64,000 nucleotides of DNA from assembly GCA_963789355.1 (NCBI GenBank), contig CAWBKK010000005.1, positions 124,001 through 188,000 of the forward strand. The letters run 5' to 3'. Below are positions 27,590 through 36,108 of this stretch, piece by piece. Origin of the DNA: Gaiellasilicea sp963789355 (lineage in GTDB: Bacteria; Actinomycetota; Thermoleophilia; Gaiellales; Gaiellaceae). A model generated the notes under the pieces. That model was not told the DNA's origin and did no database searches. It saw only the letters and a program-made list of their open reading frames with translations. The stretch's first letter is position 1; every line of letters begins with the position of its first letter. The position numbers and the translations under genes are program-made.

Positions 27590-28060
27590 GTGTCGAGCGG
27601 CGAGCAGCTGAGAGCGGCGATGCGGCGATACCCCGCCGGCGTCGCCGTCGCCACGGTCGAGGTCGACGGGACGCGTCTCGGCCTCACCCTGTCGTCGCTC
27701 GTCCCGCTCGCGCTCGAGCCGCCGCTCGTCGGGATCTCGATCGCCCGCCAGGCCGCCTTCCACGAGCTCCTCCGCGAAGCCGGCGGGTTCGCCGTCTCCA
27801 TGCTTGCAGGCGACCAGCTCGAGCTGGCACAGCACTTCGCCCGTGGCGTGCCGCCGATCGCGATGTGGCACGGGCTCGACGTCCGCGAGAGCAGCCGCGG
27901 CCCGCTCCTCCACGGCTCGGTCGGTTGGCTGGAGTGCGAGCTCGGCGGGGAGCTCGAGGCCGGCGACCACACGTTCTTCCTCGGCCGCGTCGAGCGCGCC
28001 GAGCCCGGGCCCGAGAAGCCGCCTTTGCTGCGACTCGGCGGCGACTACCGGCCGGCATGA
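27590..28060 (+). CDS. Flavin reductase-like FMN-binding protein
   Basis: 156 aa, split-barrel flavin reductase fold: LRAAMRRYPAGVAVATVEVD, GLTLSSLVPLALEPPLVGIS, LREAGGFAVSMLAGDQ and HTFFLGRVERAE. It would reduce free flavin with NAD(P)H or act as a small oxygenase component. It overlaps the HAD gene by 4 nt, so the two form an operon. Confidence 0.88.
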   Translation: MSSGEQLRAAMRRYPAGVAVATVEVDGTRLGLTLSSLVPLALEPPLVGISIARQAAFHELLREAGGFAVSMLAGDQLELAQHFARGVPPIAMWHGLDVRESSRGPLLHGSVGWLECELGGELEAGDHTFFLGRVERAEPGPEKPPLLRLGGDYRPA

Positions 28061-28704
28061 TCGACGCCGTCGTCTTCGACCTGGACGGCGTCATCGTCGA
28101 CTCCGAGCAGGTCTGGGACGACGTCCGCGAGCAGCTCGCCACGGAGCGCGGCGGCCGCTGGCACGACGGTGCGCAGGCGGCGATGATGGGCATGAGCTCG
28201 CCCGAATGGTCGGCCTACATGCACGACGAGATCGGGCTCGAGGAGTCGCCCGAGGAGATCAACGCCGAGGTCGTCCGCCGGATGCTCGAGCGCTATCGCC
28301 ATCGGCTGCCGCTGATCGACGGCGCCGTCGACGCGGTGCGCCGGCTGGCGCCGGAGTTCCGGCTCGGTGTCGCCTCGTCCTCGAACCGGCCGCTGATCGC
28401 CGCGGTGCTCGAGCACGCAGGGATCGCGGGGCTCTTCGATGCCGTCGTCTCGTCGGAGGAGGTCGCGGGCGGCAAGCCGGCCCCGGACGTCTATCTCGAA
28501 GCGCTGCGTCGCCTCGCCGTCGAGCCCGCCCGCGCCGCCGCGATCGAGGACTCGTCGAACGGGATCCGCGCCGCCCACGCCGCCGGGATGCGCGTAATCG
28601 CGCTCCCAAATGCCCACTACCCGCCGGCCGGGGCTGCACTGACGCTCGCCGACGTCGTGATCGCGTCGCCGGTGGAGCTGACCCCGGAGCTCGTCCGAGG
28701 GTAG
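28057..28704 (+). CDS. HAD-family phosphatase (beta-phosphoglucomutase/PGP-like)
   Basis: 215 aa. Motif I VVFDLDGVIVDSE with the nucleophile Asp, motif II VASSSNRPL, motif III Lys in GGKPAPDVYLEAL and motif IV AIEDSSNGIRAAHAAGM are complete, with a four-helix cap. Substrate unknown. ATG overlaps the flavin reductase stop (ATGA). Confidence 0.92.
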   Translation: MIDAVVFDLDGVIVDSEQVWDDVREQLATERGGRWHDGAQAAMMGMSSPEWSAYMHDEIGLEESPEEINAEVVRRMLERYRHRLPLIDGAVDAVRRLAPEFRLGVASSSNRPLIAAVLEHAGIAGLFDAVVSSEEVAGGKPAPDVYLEALRRLAVEPARAAAIEDSSNGIRAAHAAGMRVIALPNAHYPPAGAALTLADVVIASPVELTPELVRG

Positions 28705-28734
28705 GCCGGCCGAACGCGATCGTCCGCCCTCAAG

Positions 28735-30253
28735 TTGAGGGCCCTGGCGAACGATCACTGTCAGGTGGACGAGCGCCTGTACGCACACCGCTACCGCCAA
28801 CTCGTCGAGCGCCTGCCCGGGATCGTCTACCGCGCCTCGATCCGCTCCGGCGACTGGCACTACGTCAGCCCCGCGATCGAACGCGTCCTCGGCTGGACGC
28901 CCGAGGAGTGGCGAACGCACGACGCGCCCTGGGGTACGAGCGTCCATGAGGACGACCTCGAGACCGCCCTGAGGCAGGAGGAGCTGGCACTCGAGACCGG
29001 GTTCCTGCGCTCCGAGTACCGCCTGCGGCGCAAGGACGGGGGGATCGTCTGGATCCGCGACGAGGCGACACTGCTCGAGGAGGCCGGCGAGCCGCAATGG
29101 CACGGGATCCTCACCGATGTCACCGAGCAGCGGACGCTGGAGAACCGGCTGCGGCAATCGCAGAAGCTCGAGGCGGTGGGGCAACTCGCCGGCGGGATCG
29201 CACACGACTTCAACAACCTCCTCGTCGCGATCAGCGGCTACGGCGAGCTGGCGCTCCTGCGGGCCGGCGACGATGAGGACCTGCGCCACGACCTCGCTCA
29301 GATCGGGGTGGCCGCCGACCGCGCCCGCGACCTGACCCAGCGCCTGCTCTCGTTCAGCCGCAAAGAGGCGCGCACGCGTGAGACCGTCGACCTGAACGAC
29401 GTCGTCTCGTCGACGCATCGGATGCTCCGGCGCGTGCTCGGCTCGAACCTCGAGCTCGTCACCGTCCTGGCCGAGGAGCCGTGCCCCGTCTCGGCCGACC
29501 CGACCGAGCTCAACCAGTCGCTGCTCAACCTCTGCGTGAACGCCCGCGACGCGATGCCGCAGGGCGGTCGCCTGTCGATCTCGACCGGGATCGAGCGGCG
29601 TGGATCCTCGGTGTATGCGTTCCTGCGCGTCGCCGACACGGGCGCGGGCATCGATCCCGACTTGGTTCCGCACGTGTTCGAGCCCTTCTTCACCACGAAG
29701 GAGACCGGCCGCGGCACGGGACTCGGCCTCGCGATGGTGAATGAGTTCGTCGCGTGGCTGCGACGGGATCGTGGATCTCTCCACGAGCCCCGGCTCGGGA
29801 ACCTCCGTCACCCTCCTGCTGCCACGAGTCGAGTCGGTGGCCGCCGCCCCGGTGGGGCGGCGGGACTCGGAGCCGAGCGTGGGGACCGAGACGATCCTCC
29901 TGATCGAGGACGACGACGCCGTCCGCGAAGTCGCGCGCAGAGTCCTCGAAGGCGCCGGCTACACGGTCGTCGTGGCGCGCTACGGCTCCGAAGCGCTGGA
30001 GCTGGCCGAGGAGGATCCTTCGATCGGCGCCGTCCTCAGCGACGTCGTCATGCCCGGGCTCTCCGGGCCCGAGGTCGTCGGCCGCCTGCGGGCGCGCCGG
30101 CCCGAGCTGGCCGCCGTCTTCATGTCGGGTTATGCGCCCGAATCGGAGGGGTCGCTCGGCGGGGCCGACCTGGTCCGGAAGCCGTTCACGGCACGACAGC
30201 TGCTCGAGGCGTTGCGCACGGCAATCGACGCCAAGTCGGCGCTTCCGGCCTAG
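28735..30253 (+). CDS. Hybrid sensor histidine kinase with C-terminal receiver (one frameshift)
   Basis: PAS domain (about residues 20-130: DWHYVSPAIERVLGWTPEEW), HisKA with GGIAHDFNNLLVAISGYGEL (phospho-His near 152), HATPase with NLCVNARDAMPQGG, ADTGAGID and GTGLGLAMV, then after a single-base shift near 29752 GIVDLSTSPGSGTSVTLLLP and a receiver with LIEDDDAVR, LSDVVMPGLSG, FMSGYAP and LVRKPF. The phosphoacceptor Asp is present, so an internal phosphorelay is likely. TTG at 28735 or GTG at 28765 could be the start. The shift is one extra G in GTCGCGTGG. Stop overlaps the convergent fabF stop. Confidence 0.85.
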
Positions 30254-31476
30254 ACCCGGCCCAGCAGGACGCAGCCGTTGTGGCCGCCGAGGCCCATCGC
30301 GTTCGAGAGTGCCACGTCGAGCGCGACCTCCCGGGCCTCGTTCGGCACGTAGTCGAGATCGCACTCCGGATCGGGGGTGCGGTAGTTGATCGTCGGCGGC
30401 AGCAGCTGGTGGTGGAGCGCGAGCGCGCACATCATCGACTCGATCGCGCCGGCGGCCCCGAAGCAGTGCCCGGTGACGGACTTCGTCGAGGAGACGGCGA
30501 GCGTATGGGCGTGGTCGCCGAAGACCTGCTTGATCGCGCGGGTCTCGGCCGCGTCGCCGAGCGGCGTCGAGGTGCCGTGCGCATTGATGTAGCCGACCCG
30601 TTCCGGCTCGACCCCGGAGCGCTCCAACGCAGCCCGCATCATCCCCGCAACGCCCGCCGCCCCGGGCTCGGGCTGGGCCATGTGGTGCGCATCGTTCGAG
30701 GCGCCGTAGCCGAGCACTTCCGCGTAGATCGTCGCACCGCGCGCCTGCGCCGAGTCGAGTTCCTCGAGCAGGAGGATGCAGGCGGCTTCGGACATCACGA
30801 AACCGGCCCGCGTGGCGTCGAACGGCCGCGAGGCCCTCGTCGGATCCTCGTCCTCGGCGACCAGGCCGCGCATCGCGCAGAAGCCGGCGAGGATCAGCGG
30901 GTGGATGCACGACTCGGTGCCGCCCGCGAGCACTGCGTCGGCGTCGCCCCGGCGGATCAGCTCCGCGCCCTCGCCGACGGCGTGCGAGCCGGTCGCACAG
31001 GCCGAGACGGGGGCGTAGTTGGGGCCCCGGAGCCCGAGCGAGATCGCGATCTGGCCGCTCGCCGAATCCACCAGCACACTCGGGAGGAAGAACGGGGACA
31101 CTCGATCCGGGCCGCGGTCGCGAAGGATGTTCTGCTGCTCCACGATCCCGGGCAAGCCGCCGATCGCCGAGCCGACGACGATGCCGACGCGCTCCGGGTC
31201 GATCCCGTTCAAGGCCCCCTCGCGCCAGGCCTCCTGCGCCGCTCCGACCGCGAGCAGGACATTGCGTTCCATCCGGCGCGCCTCTTTCGCCGGCGCGACC
31301 GACGCGGTGTCGAATCCCTTCACCTCACCCGCGATCCGGACGGGGAACTCGCTCGCGTCGAAGGCCTCGATGAAGCCGATACCACTCTCGCCGGCGACGG
31401 CCGCCTTCCAGGTCGAGGGCGCATCGAGCCCGATCGGCGTGATCGCGCCCAGGCCGGTGACCGCGACGCGCCTCAT
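30250..31476 (-). CDS. fabF: Beta-ketoacyl-ACP synthase II
   Basis: Elongating condensing enzyme of type II fatty-acid synthesis. 408 aa from MRRVAVTGLGAITPIG. Active-site Cys in ACATGSHAVGEGAEL, His in NAHGTSTPLGDAAET, Lys in SSTKSVTGH and His in the same motif (GHCFGAAGAIE) complete the Cys-His-His set. The start is set at 31476 because TACGAT lies 6 nt upstream and the family N-terminus begins there. It also overlaps the upstream small gene by 4 nt, so it can be made from its own or a shared transcript. Confidence 0.95.
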   Translation of the reverse strand: MRRVAVTGLGAITPIGLDAPSTWKAAVAGESGIGFIEAFDASEFPVRIAGEVKGFDTASVAPAKEARRMERNVLLAVGAAQEAWREGALNGIDPERVGIVVGSAIGGLPGIVEQQNILRDRGPDRVSPFFLPSVLVDSASGQIAISLGLRGPNYAPVSACATGSHAVGEGAELIRRGDADAVLAGGTESCIHPLILAGFCAMRGLVAEDEDPTRASRPFDATRAGFVMSEAACILLLEELDSAQARGATIYAEVLGYGASNDAHHMAQPEPGAAGVAGMMRAALERSGVEPERVGYINAHGTSTPLGDAAETRAIKQVFGDHAHTLAVSSTKSVTGHCFGAAGAIESMMCALALHHQLLPPTINYRTPDPECDLDYVPNEAREVALDVALSNAMGLGGHNGCVLLGRV

Positions 31477-31757
31477 CGCGTCATCGTACGGCGCATCGCG
31501 AACCTGCCGACAGCGCGGCCCCGGTAGCGCGCGACGCCGTTCCACCAGCCGCCGTCACCCGGCTCGACCGCGTCGACGAGACCACGCGTGAGCAGCCCCC
31601 GGTAGCGGAGCTCCCGGCCGACGACGTCGAACGGCGAGTGCAGCGGCCCGAGCATCGTCTCGCCGCTCCCGGCCTCGATCCGCTTGCGGACGCCGTAAAG
31701 GGGCGGCAGCACGCCGCTGACCCGCCGCACCTCCCACTCGCCGTCGAGCTCGCCCAT
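31473..31757 (-). CDS. Conserved small protein upstream of fabF
   Basis: 94 aa, not recognised. Rich in Gly, Arg and aromatic residues: GEWEVRRVSGVLPPLYGVRK, ELRYRGLLTRGLVDAVEPGD and WWNGVARYRGRAVGRFAM. The alternating pattern suggests a small beta-barrel (lipocalin-like, a guess). The stop overlaps the fabF start (ATGA), which points to co-translation. Its ATG is only 18 bp from the divergent ligase start. Confidence 0.7.
   Translation of the reverse strand: MGELDGEWEVRRVSGVLPPLYGVRKRIEAGSGETMLGPLHSPFDVVGRELRYRGLLTRGLVDAVEPGDGGWWNGVARYRGRAVGRFAMRRTMTR
31483..31488 (-). promoter_or_regulatory. -10 hexamer TACGAT of fabF (leaderless type)
   Basis: Six nt before the fabF ATG, inside the end of the upstream small gene. 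Confidence 0.5.
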
Positions 31758-31775
31758 CGCAGTAGCCTTGCAGAC
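31758..31775. promoter_or_regulatory. 18-bp divergent leaderless promoter pair
   Basis: Only 18 bp separate the minus-strand ATG (31757) from the plus-strand GTG (31776). TAGCCT (31763-31768) faces the ligase at 7 nt. AAGGCT (complement of 31764-31769) faces the small gene at 6 nt. The two -10 hexamers overlap on opposite strands, so the two promoters should exclude each other. Confidence 0.5.
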
Positions 31776-32789
31776 GTGCCCGGCCCGAACGTTCCCTTCC
31801 CGCCGATGGAGGCCGAGCTCGTCCGCGAGCTGCCCGCCGGCGAGGGCTGGCAGTACGAGCCGAAGTGGGACGGCTTCCGCGGCGTGCTCGAAAACGACGG
31901 CGGCGAGCTCGCTCTCTGGTCCCGCAACGAGCGTCCGCTCCTGCGCTACTTCCCCGAGCTGTCCGCACTCGGGGAGCTGCTCCCGCCCCACTCCGCACTC
32001 GACGGCGAGATCGTGATCGCGCGCGACGGCGTGCTCGAGTTCGACTCGATGCAGATGCGGCTGCACCCGGCCGAGAGCCGCGTCAAGAAGCTCGCCGCCG
32101 AGATCCCCGCGATCTTCATCGCCTTCGACCTACTGCTCTGGGACGGCGAGCCCGTCCACGAGCGCCCGCTCGAGGAGCGGCGCGCCGAGCTGCTGCGCCG
32201 CGGCGACGGCTTCTGGATCTCCCCCGCGACGACCTCGCTCGACGCCGCCAAGGCGTGGCTCGACCGCTTCGAGGCCGCCGGGCTCGACGGCGTGATCGCG
32301 AAGCGCCTCGGGCTGCCCTATATGCCCGGCTCGCGCGAGGCCGTCGTCAAGGTGAAGGAGCACAAGTCGGCCGACTGCGTCGTGATCGGCGTCCGCTGGA
32401 AGAAACGGCCGGAGAAGCTCGCCACGCTCCTGCTCGGGCTCTACCGCGAGGACGGCGAGTTCGACTACGTCGGCTCGGCCGCGATCGGCGCCCGCAATCA
32501 CGACGAGATCGCCGCCCGCGTCCTCCCGCTCCTCGACGAAAGCTCCGACCGGCGCTTCTCGGAGCCGAACCGCTGGGGCACCGAGGGGCTCGAGGAGACG
32601 CCGCTTCGCCATCAGCTCGTTGCGGAGGTGCGCTACGACAAGGTGCAGGGCAACCGCTTCCGCCACGGGACGAAGCTGATCCGCTTCCGCGACGACAAGG
32701 ATCCGGCGCAGTGCACCTGGCGCGAGGTGAGGCCGCCCCGGCGCGCCGACGATCCCACCGTCGAGTCGCTTCTAGAATCGGGCGCATGA
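31776..32789 (+). CDS. ATP-dependent DNA ligase, LigD ligase-domain type
   Basis: 337 aa. Adenylation motif I EPKWDGFR with the nucleophile Lys, motif LDGEIVIA, IFIAFDLLLWDG, EGxx-like GLDGVIAKRLGLPY, motif V VVKVKEHKSADCVVIGV, then an OB-fold domain with FDYVGSAAIGARNH. This is the ligase module of bacterial end joining, here a separate protein. The polymerase module is at 36109-37119; no Ku gene is in the window. GTG at 31776 fits both homology and the TANNNT spacing. Overlaps the cupin gene by 4 nt. Confidence 0.92.
   Translation: MPGPNVPFPPMEAELVRELPAGEGWQYEPKWDGFRGVLENDGGELALWSRNERPLLRYFPELSALGELLPPHSALDGEIVIARDGVLEFDSMQMRLHPAESRVKKLAAEIPAIFIAFDLLLWDGEPVHERPLEERRAELLRRGDGFWISPATTSLDAAKAWLDRFEAAGLDGVIAKRLGLPYMPGSREAVVKVKEHKSADCVVIGVRWKKRPEKLATLLLGLYREDGEFDYVGSAAIGARNHDEIAARVLPLLDESSDRRFSEPNRWGTEGLEETPLRHQLVAEVRYDKVQGNRFRHGTKLIRFRDDKDPAQCTWREVRPPRRADDPTVESLLESGA
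32773..32778 (+). promoter_or_regulatory. -10 hexamer TAGAAT of the cupin gene (leaderless type)
   Basis: Seven nt before the ATG at 32786, within the last codons of the ligase gene. Confidence 0.5.
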
Positions 32790-33184
32790 GCGATTACACG
32801 AAGAAGAACCTCAAGGACGACGTCGAGAACGTGGCGCCAAAGTTCGGGATGCCGGCGGAGATCGAGGCGCGCTTCGCCCGCCGGGAGCTCGGCGGCGAGA
32901 AGCTCGGCGTCAGCCACATGACGCTGGCGCCGAACTTCCGCGTCCCCTTCGGGCACCGCCACGCGCAGCAGGAAGAGGTCTACGTGCTCGTCTCCGGCAG
33001 CGCCCGGATCAAGCTGGACGACGAGATCGTCGAGCTCGCGCCCTGGGACGCCGTCCGGATCGGCACCGGCACGATGCGCAACGTCGAGGCAGGCCCAGAC
33101 GGCGCCGAATACCTCGCCTTCGGCGCCGGCGACGACCCGCAGGACGCCGAGATGGAACCTGGTTGGTGGTCTGAAGACACCTAG
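32786..33184 (+). CDS. Cupin-domain protein
   Basis: 132 aa. Cupin motif 1 is seen in VPFGHRHAQQEEVYVLVSG and motif 2 in LAPWDAVRIGTGTMRNVEAG; the His/His/Glu pattern suggests one bound metal. Acidic C-terminus (AEMEPGWWSEDT). Function unknown. The ATG overlaps the ligase stop by 4 nt, and it also has its own TANNNT hexamer, so it may be made with or without the ligase. Confidence 0.85.
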   Translation: MSDYTKKNLKDDVENVAPKFGMPAEIEARFARRELGGEKLGVSHMTLAPNFRVPFGHRHAQQEEVYVLVSGSARIKLDDEIVELAPWDAVRIGTGTMRNVEAGPDGAEYLAFGAGDDPQDAEMEPGWWSEDT

Positions 33185-33274
33185 GGCGAAGTTCAGGGTC
33201 GAGTCAGGGGCCTGCCCGATACCGCCCGCGCCCGGCCGCCCGCAAGCTGTGAGCATCCACTTAGGAGGCTCACC

Positions 33275-34360
33275 ATGTCCGACACGATCACCGAAAACAC
33301 ATCCATCCCCGAGGCGGCGCCGAGGCGGCTCGTCCGCGTCGACGACGGCCGCTGGCTCGGCGGCGTCGCGGCCGGTCTCGGCCGTTACTTCGACGTCAAT
33401 CCGCTCGTCTACCGGATCGCGTTCGCCGCGCTGGCGCTCGCCGGCGGCACGGGTCTGCTCCTCTACGCGGCCGCGTGGCTCGTGATGCCGAACGAGACGA
33501 GCGACGACTCGATCGCCGTGGTCGCGCTCCGCGAGCACCGCGACCGGCCCTGGCTCCTGCTCGGAGTCGGCCTGCTCTCCTTCGCCGGGATCCTCGCCCT
33601 CTCCGAGGCGAACTTCTGGCCCGGCACCGGCAACGTCTGGCTCGGAGCACTGCTGATCGGAGCGGCGATCCTCTGGTGGCACGTCGGCAGCCGTGGTGAC
33701 CGGCCTCGAGCGGCGCGTGCCGTCGCGTCGTCGGAGCCAGCGCCGCCGCCGGAACCGCGGCGGCCTTCGTTGCTCTCCCCCGTCCTCGGCGCGCTCCTCG
33801 CGATCGCAGGTCTGCTCGGTCTGCTGGCCGTGCTCGACGTCTACGAGGTCGACGTCGCGGTTGCGCTGGCCGTGGCCGTCGCGATCGTCGGCGCAGCGAT
33901 CGCCGTCGGCGCCAGCACCGGTCGACGCGTCGGCGCCCTCGTCTTCCTCGGGCTTGCGCTGCTCGCGAGCTTCGGAGTTGCAGCGGCGACGCCGGTCTCG
34001 GTCACGTCCGGCATCGGCGAAAAGCTCGAGCGTCCTGTCGCCGCAACCGAGCTCGAGAAGTCGTACGAGCTCGGAATCGGAGAGCTGGCCGTCGACCTCT
34101 CCAGCGTCGAGCTGCGATCCGGAACGACCGAGGTCGACGTCCGCGTCGGGATCGGCGACGTGATCGTCACCGTGCCCGACGACGTCACGCTCGAGATCGA
34201 CGCTCGCGCCGCGATCGGCGAGGTCGACGTCCTCGGCGACCACGACGAGGGCACGGTCGCCCGCAAGCGCGTGACGATCGCGAGCTCGATCGCCGGCGCA
34301 CCGGTGCTGAAGATCGATGCCGATGTCTCGCTAGGGGCGATCGACGTGCGCCGGCCTTGA
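33275..34360 (+). CDS. PspC-domain membrane protein with LiaF/toastrack C-terminus
   Basis: 361 aa. N-terminal PspC domain (RLVRVDDGRWLGGVAAGLGR and ALALAGGTGLLLYAAAWLVM), several more membrane segments to about residue 240, then an external or cytosolic beta-rich tail with VRVGIGDVIVTVPDDVTLEI and IDADVSLGAIDV, typical of LiaF/DUF4097-like toastrack domains. Such proteins sense or transmit cell-envelope stress to a kinase. Strong Shine-Dalgarno TTAGGAGG. Overlaps the kinase gene by 4 nt. Confidence 0.9.
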   Translation: MSDTITENTSIPEAAPRRLVRVDDGRWLGGVAAGLGRYFDVNPLVYRIAFAALALAGGTGLLLYAAAWLVMPNETSDDSIAVVALREHRDRPWLLLGVGLLSFAGILALSEANFWPGTGNVWLGALLIGAAILWWHVGSRGDRPRAARAVASSEPAPPPEPRRPSLLSPVLGALLAIAGLLGLLAVLDVYEVDVAVALAVAVAIVGAAIAVGASTGRRVGALVFLGLALLASFGVAAATPVSVTSGIGEKLERPVAATELEKSYELGIGELAVDLSSVELRSGTTEVDVRVGIGDVIVTVPDDVTLEIDARAAIGEVDVLGDHDEGTVARKRVTIASSIAGAPVLKIDADVSLGAIDVRRP

Positions 34361-35463
34361 GCTCGGCGCCGTATCGCCCGCTCTCGCTGCCGCGGATCCG
34401 GCGCGCTGACGACGAGCGCGCCGTCGCCGGTGTGTGCGCGGGCATCGGCAGGAGCCTCGGCGTCGACGCGACCCTGCCGCGGCTGACGTTCGCCCTGCTC
34501 GCGTTCGCGGGCGGGGCGGGCATCGTCGCGTATGCCGGCGCGTGGCTCGCCATCGCTCCCGAGCACGGACCGCCGCCGTCAGCGCGACGCCGCCTCCTCG
34601 GCTTCGTCGCGCTGGCGGTGGCCGGCGCGATCGCTCTCCGCGGCTTCGGCTTCTCCGATTCGCTGATCTGGCCCGCAGCGTTCTGCGGAGCCGGGATCCT
34701 GCTCGCGCGCGGTCGCAGCGGCGTTCCGGTGATCGTGGGCCTCTCGCTCGTCGCCATCGGCATTCTCGTCTTCGTCGACCAGAACGCGAGCGACTCCGGC
34801 CGCGACGCCGCCTTCGAGTCGAGCGCGGTCGCGATCGCGCTCCTGCTGATCCTCGGCCCCTGGGCCTGGCGCCTGGCCGCCGAGCGCGACTCGGAGCGGA
34901 CGGGTCGAATCCGCTCGCAGGAACGCGCCGAGATGGCGGCGCGCGTCCACGACTCCGTCTTGCAGACGCTCGCGCTCGTCCAGCGCGAGTCCGGCGATCC
35001 GCGCCGCGTCGCCGCGCTGGCCCGGCGCCAGGAGCGGGAGCTGCGCGGCTGGCTCTACCCCGATGCGCGTGCGGAAGGCGCCAGCCTCGCCTCCGCGATC
35101 GAGACAGCCGCCGCGGAGGTCGAGGAGCTGCACGGGATCCCGGTCGAGCTCGTGCGCACCGGCGACCTGCCGCTGGACGAGCGGGTCGAGGCGCTCGTCC
35201 TGGCCGCCCGCGAGGCGATGGCGAATGCCGCGGAGCACTCGGGCGCCGAGGAGGTCTCGGCGTTCGTCGAGGTCGGAGACGCCGAGATCGCCGTCTACGT
35301 GCGCGACCGCGGCTCGGGCTTCGACCCGGAGCAGCTTCCCGATCGCTCTCACGGCATCGCCGACTCGATCCGCGGCCGCATGGAACGCGCGGGCGGCAGC
35401 GCGGTGCTGACCTCGTCGCCGGATGGCACCGAGGTCGAGCTGCGCCTGCGGAGGCCGTCGTGA
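34357..35463 (+). CDS. PspC-domain sensor histidine kinase (LiaS/DesK-like)
   Basis: 368 aa. A second PspC domain (DERAVAGVCAGIGRSLGV and FAGGAGIVAYAGAWLAI) fused through further membrane helices to a HisKA_3 kinase: EMAARVHDSVLQTLALVQ with the phospho-His, AAREAMANAAEHSGA as N box and VRDRGSGFDPEQLP as G1. TTG start overlaps the preceding stop (TTGA), and the stop overlaps the regulator start (GTGA), so the three genes are a tightly coupled envelope-stress system. Confidence 0.9.
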   Translation: MSSAPYRPLSLPRIRRADDERAVAGVCAGIGRSLGVDATLPRLTFALLAFAGGAGIVAYAGAWLAIAPEHGPPPSARRRLLGFVALAVAGAIALRGFGFSDSLIWPAAFCGAGILLARGRSGVPVIVGLSLVAIGILVFVDQNASDSGRDAAFESSAVAIALLLILGPWAWRLAAERDSERTGRIRSQERAEMAARVHDSVLQTLALVQRESGDPRRVAALARRQERELRGWLYPDARAEGASLASAIETAAAEVEELHGIPVELVRTGDLPLDERVEALVLAAREAMANAAEHSGAEEVSAFVEVGDAEIAVYVRDRGSGFDPEQLPDRSHGIADSIRGRMERAGGSAVLTSSPDGTEVELRLRRPS

Positions 35464-36092
35464 AACGCCGCGTGGTACTCGTCGACGACCATCACCTCTT
35501 CCGCTCGGGCGTCCGGGCCGAGCTCGGCGATGCCGTCGAGATCGTCGGCGAGGCCGGCTCGGTCGCCGAGGCAGTGCCGCTGATCCGCGAGCTCGACCCC
35601 GACGTGGTCCTGCTCGACGTCCACCTCCCCGACGGCGGCGGCCACGCGGTGATCGCGCAGGTCGCGCCCGAGCGCCCGGGCGTCCGCTTCCTGGCGCTCT
35701 CGGTCTCCGACGCCGCCGAGGACGTGATCGACGTGATCCGCGCCGGTGCCCGCGGCTACGTGACGAAGACGATCTCCGGCGCGGAGCTCGTCGACGCGAT
35801 CAACCGCACCGCGGAGGGCGACGCGGTCTTCTCACCGCGGCTCGCCGGCTTCGTCCTCGACGCCTTCCGCTCCGGCGAGGCGGCCGTCGACCCCGAGCTC
35901 GACACGCTCACCGCCCGCGAGCGCGAGGTGCTGCAGCTGATCGCGCGCGGGTACCGCTACAAGGAGATCGCGGCGCGCCTGCACCTCTCCGTGAAGACCG
36001 TCGAGTCTCACGTCTCCGCCGTCCTCCGGAAGCTGCAGCTGTCCAGCCGCCACGAGCTGACCCGCTGGGCGGCGGAGCGCCGGCTGATCTGA
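35460..36092 (+). CDS. LuxR/NarL-family response regulator
   Basis: 210 aa. Receiver with VVLVDDHHLFRSGVRAEL, DVVLLDVHLPDGGG (phosphoacceptor), LALSVSD and YVTKTISG; C-terminal LuxR helix-turn-helix LTAREREVLQLIARGYRYKE then LHLSVKTVESHVSAVLRKLQ. Cognate regulator of the upstream PspC kinase by position. The stop is 16 nt from the convergent LigD polymerase gene. Confidence 0.93.
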   Translation: MKRRVVLVDDHHLFRSGVRAELGDAVEIVGEAGSVAEAVPLIRELDPDVVLLDVHLPDGGGHAVIAQVAPERPGVRFLALSVSDAAEDVIDVIRAGARGYVTKTISGAELVDAINRTAEGDAVFSPRLAGFVLDAFRSGEAAVDPELDTLTAREREVLQLIARGYRYKEIAARLHLSVKTVESHVSAVLRKLQLSSRHELTRWAAERRLI

Positions 36093-36108
36093 GCCAAGTA
36101 GCGGACTG

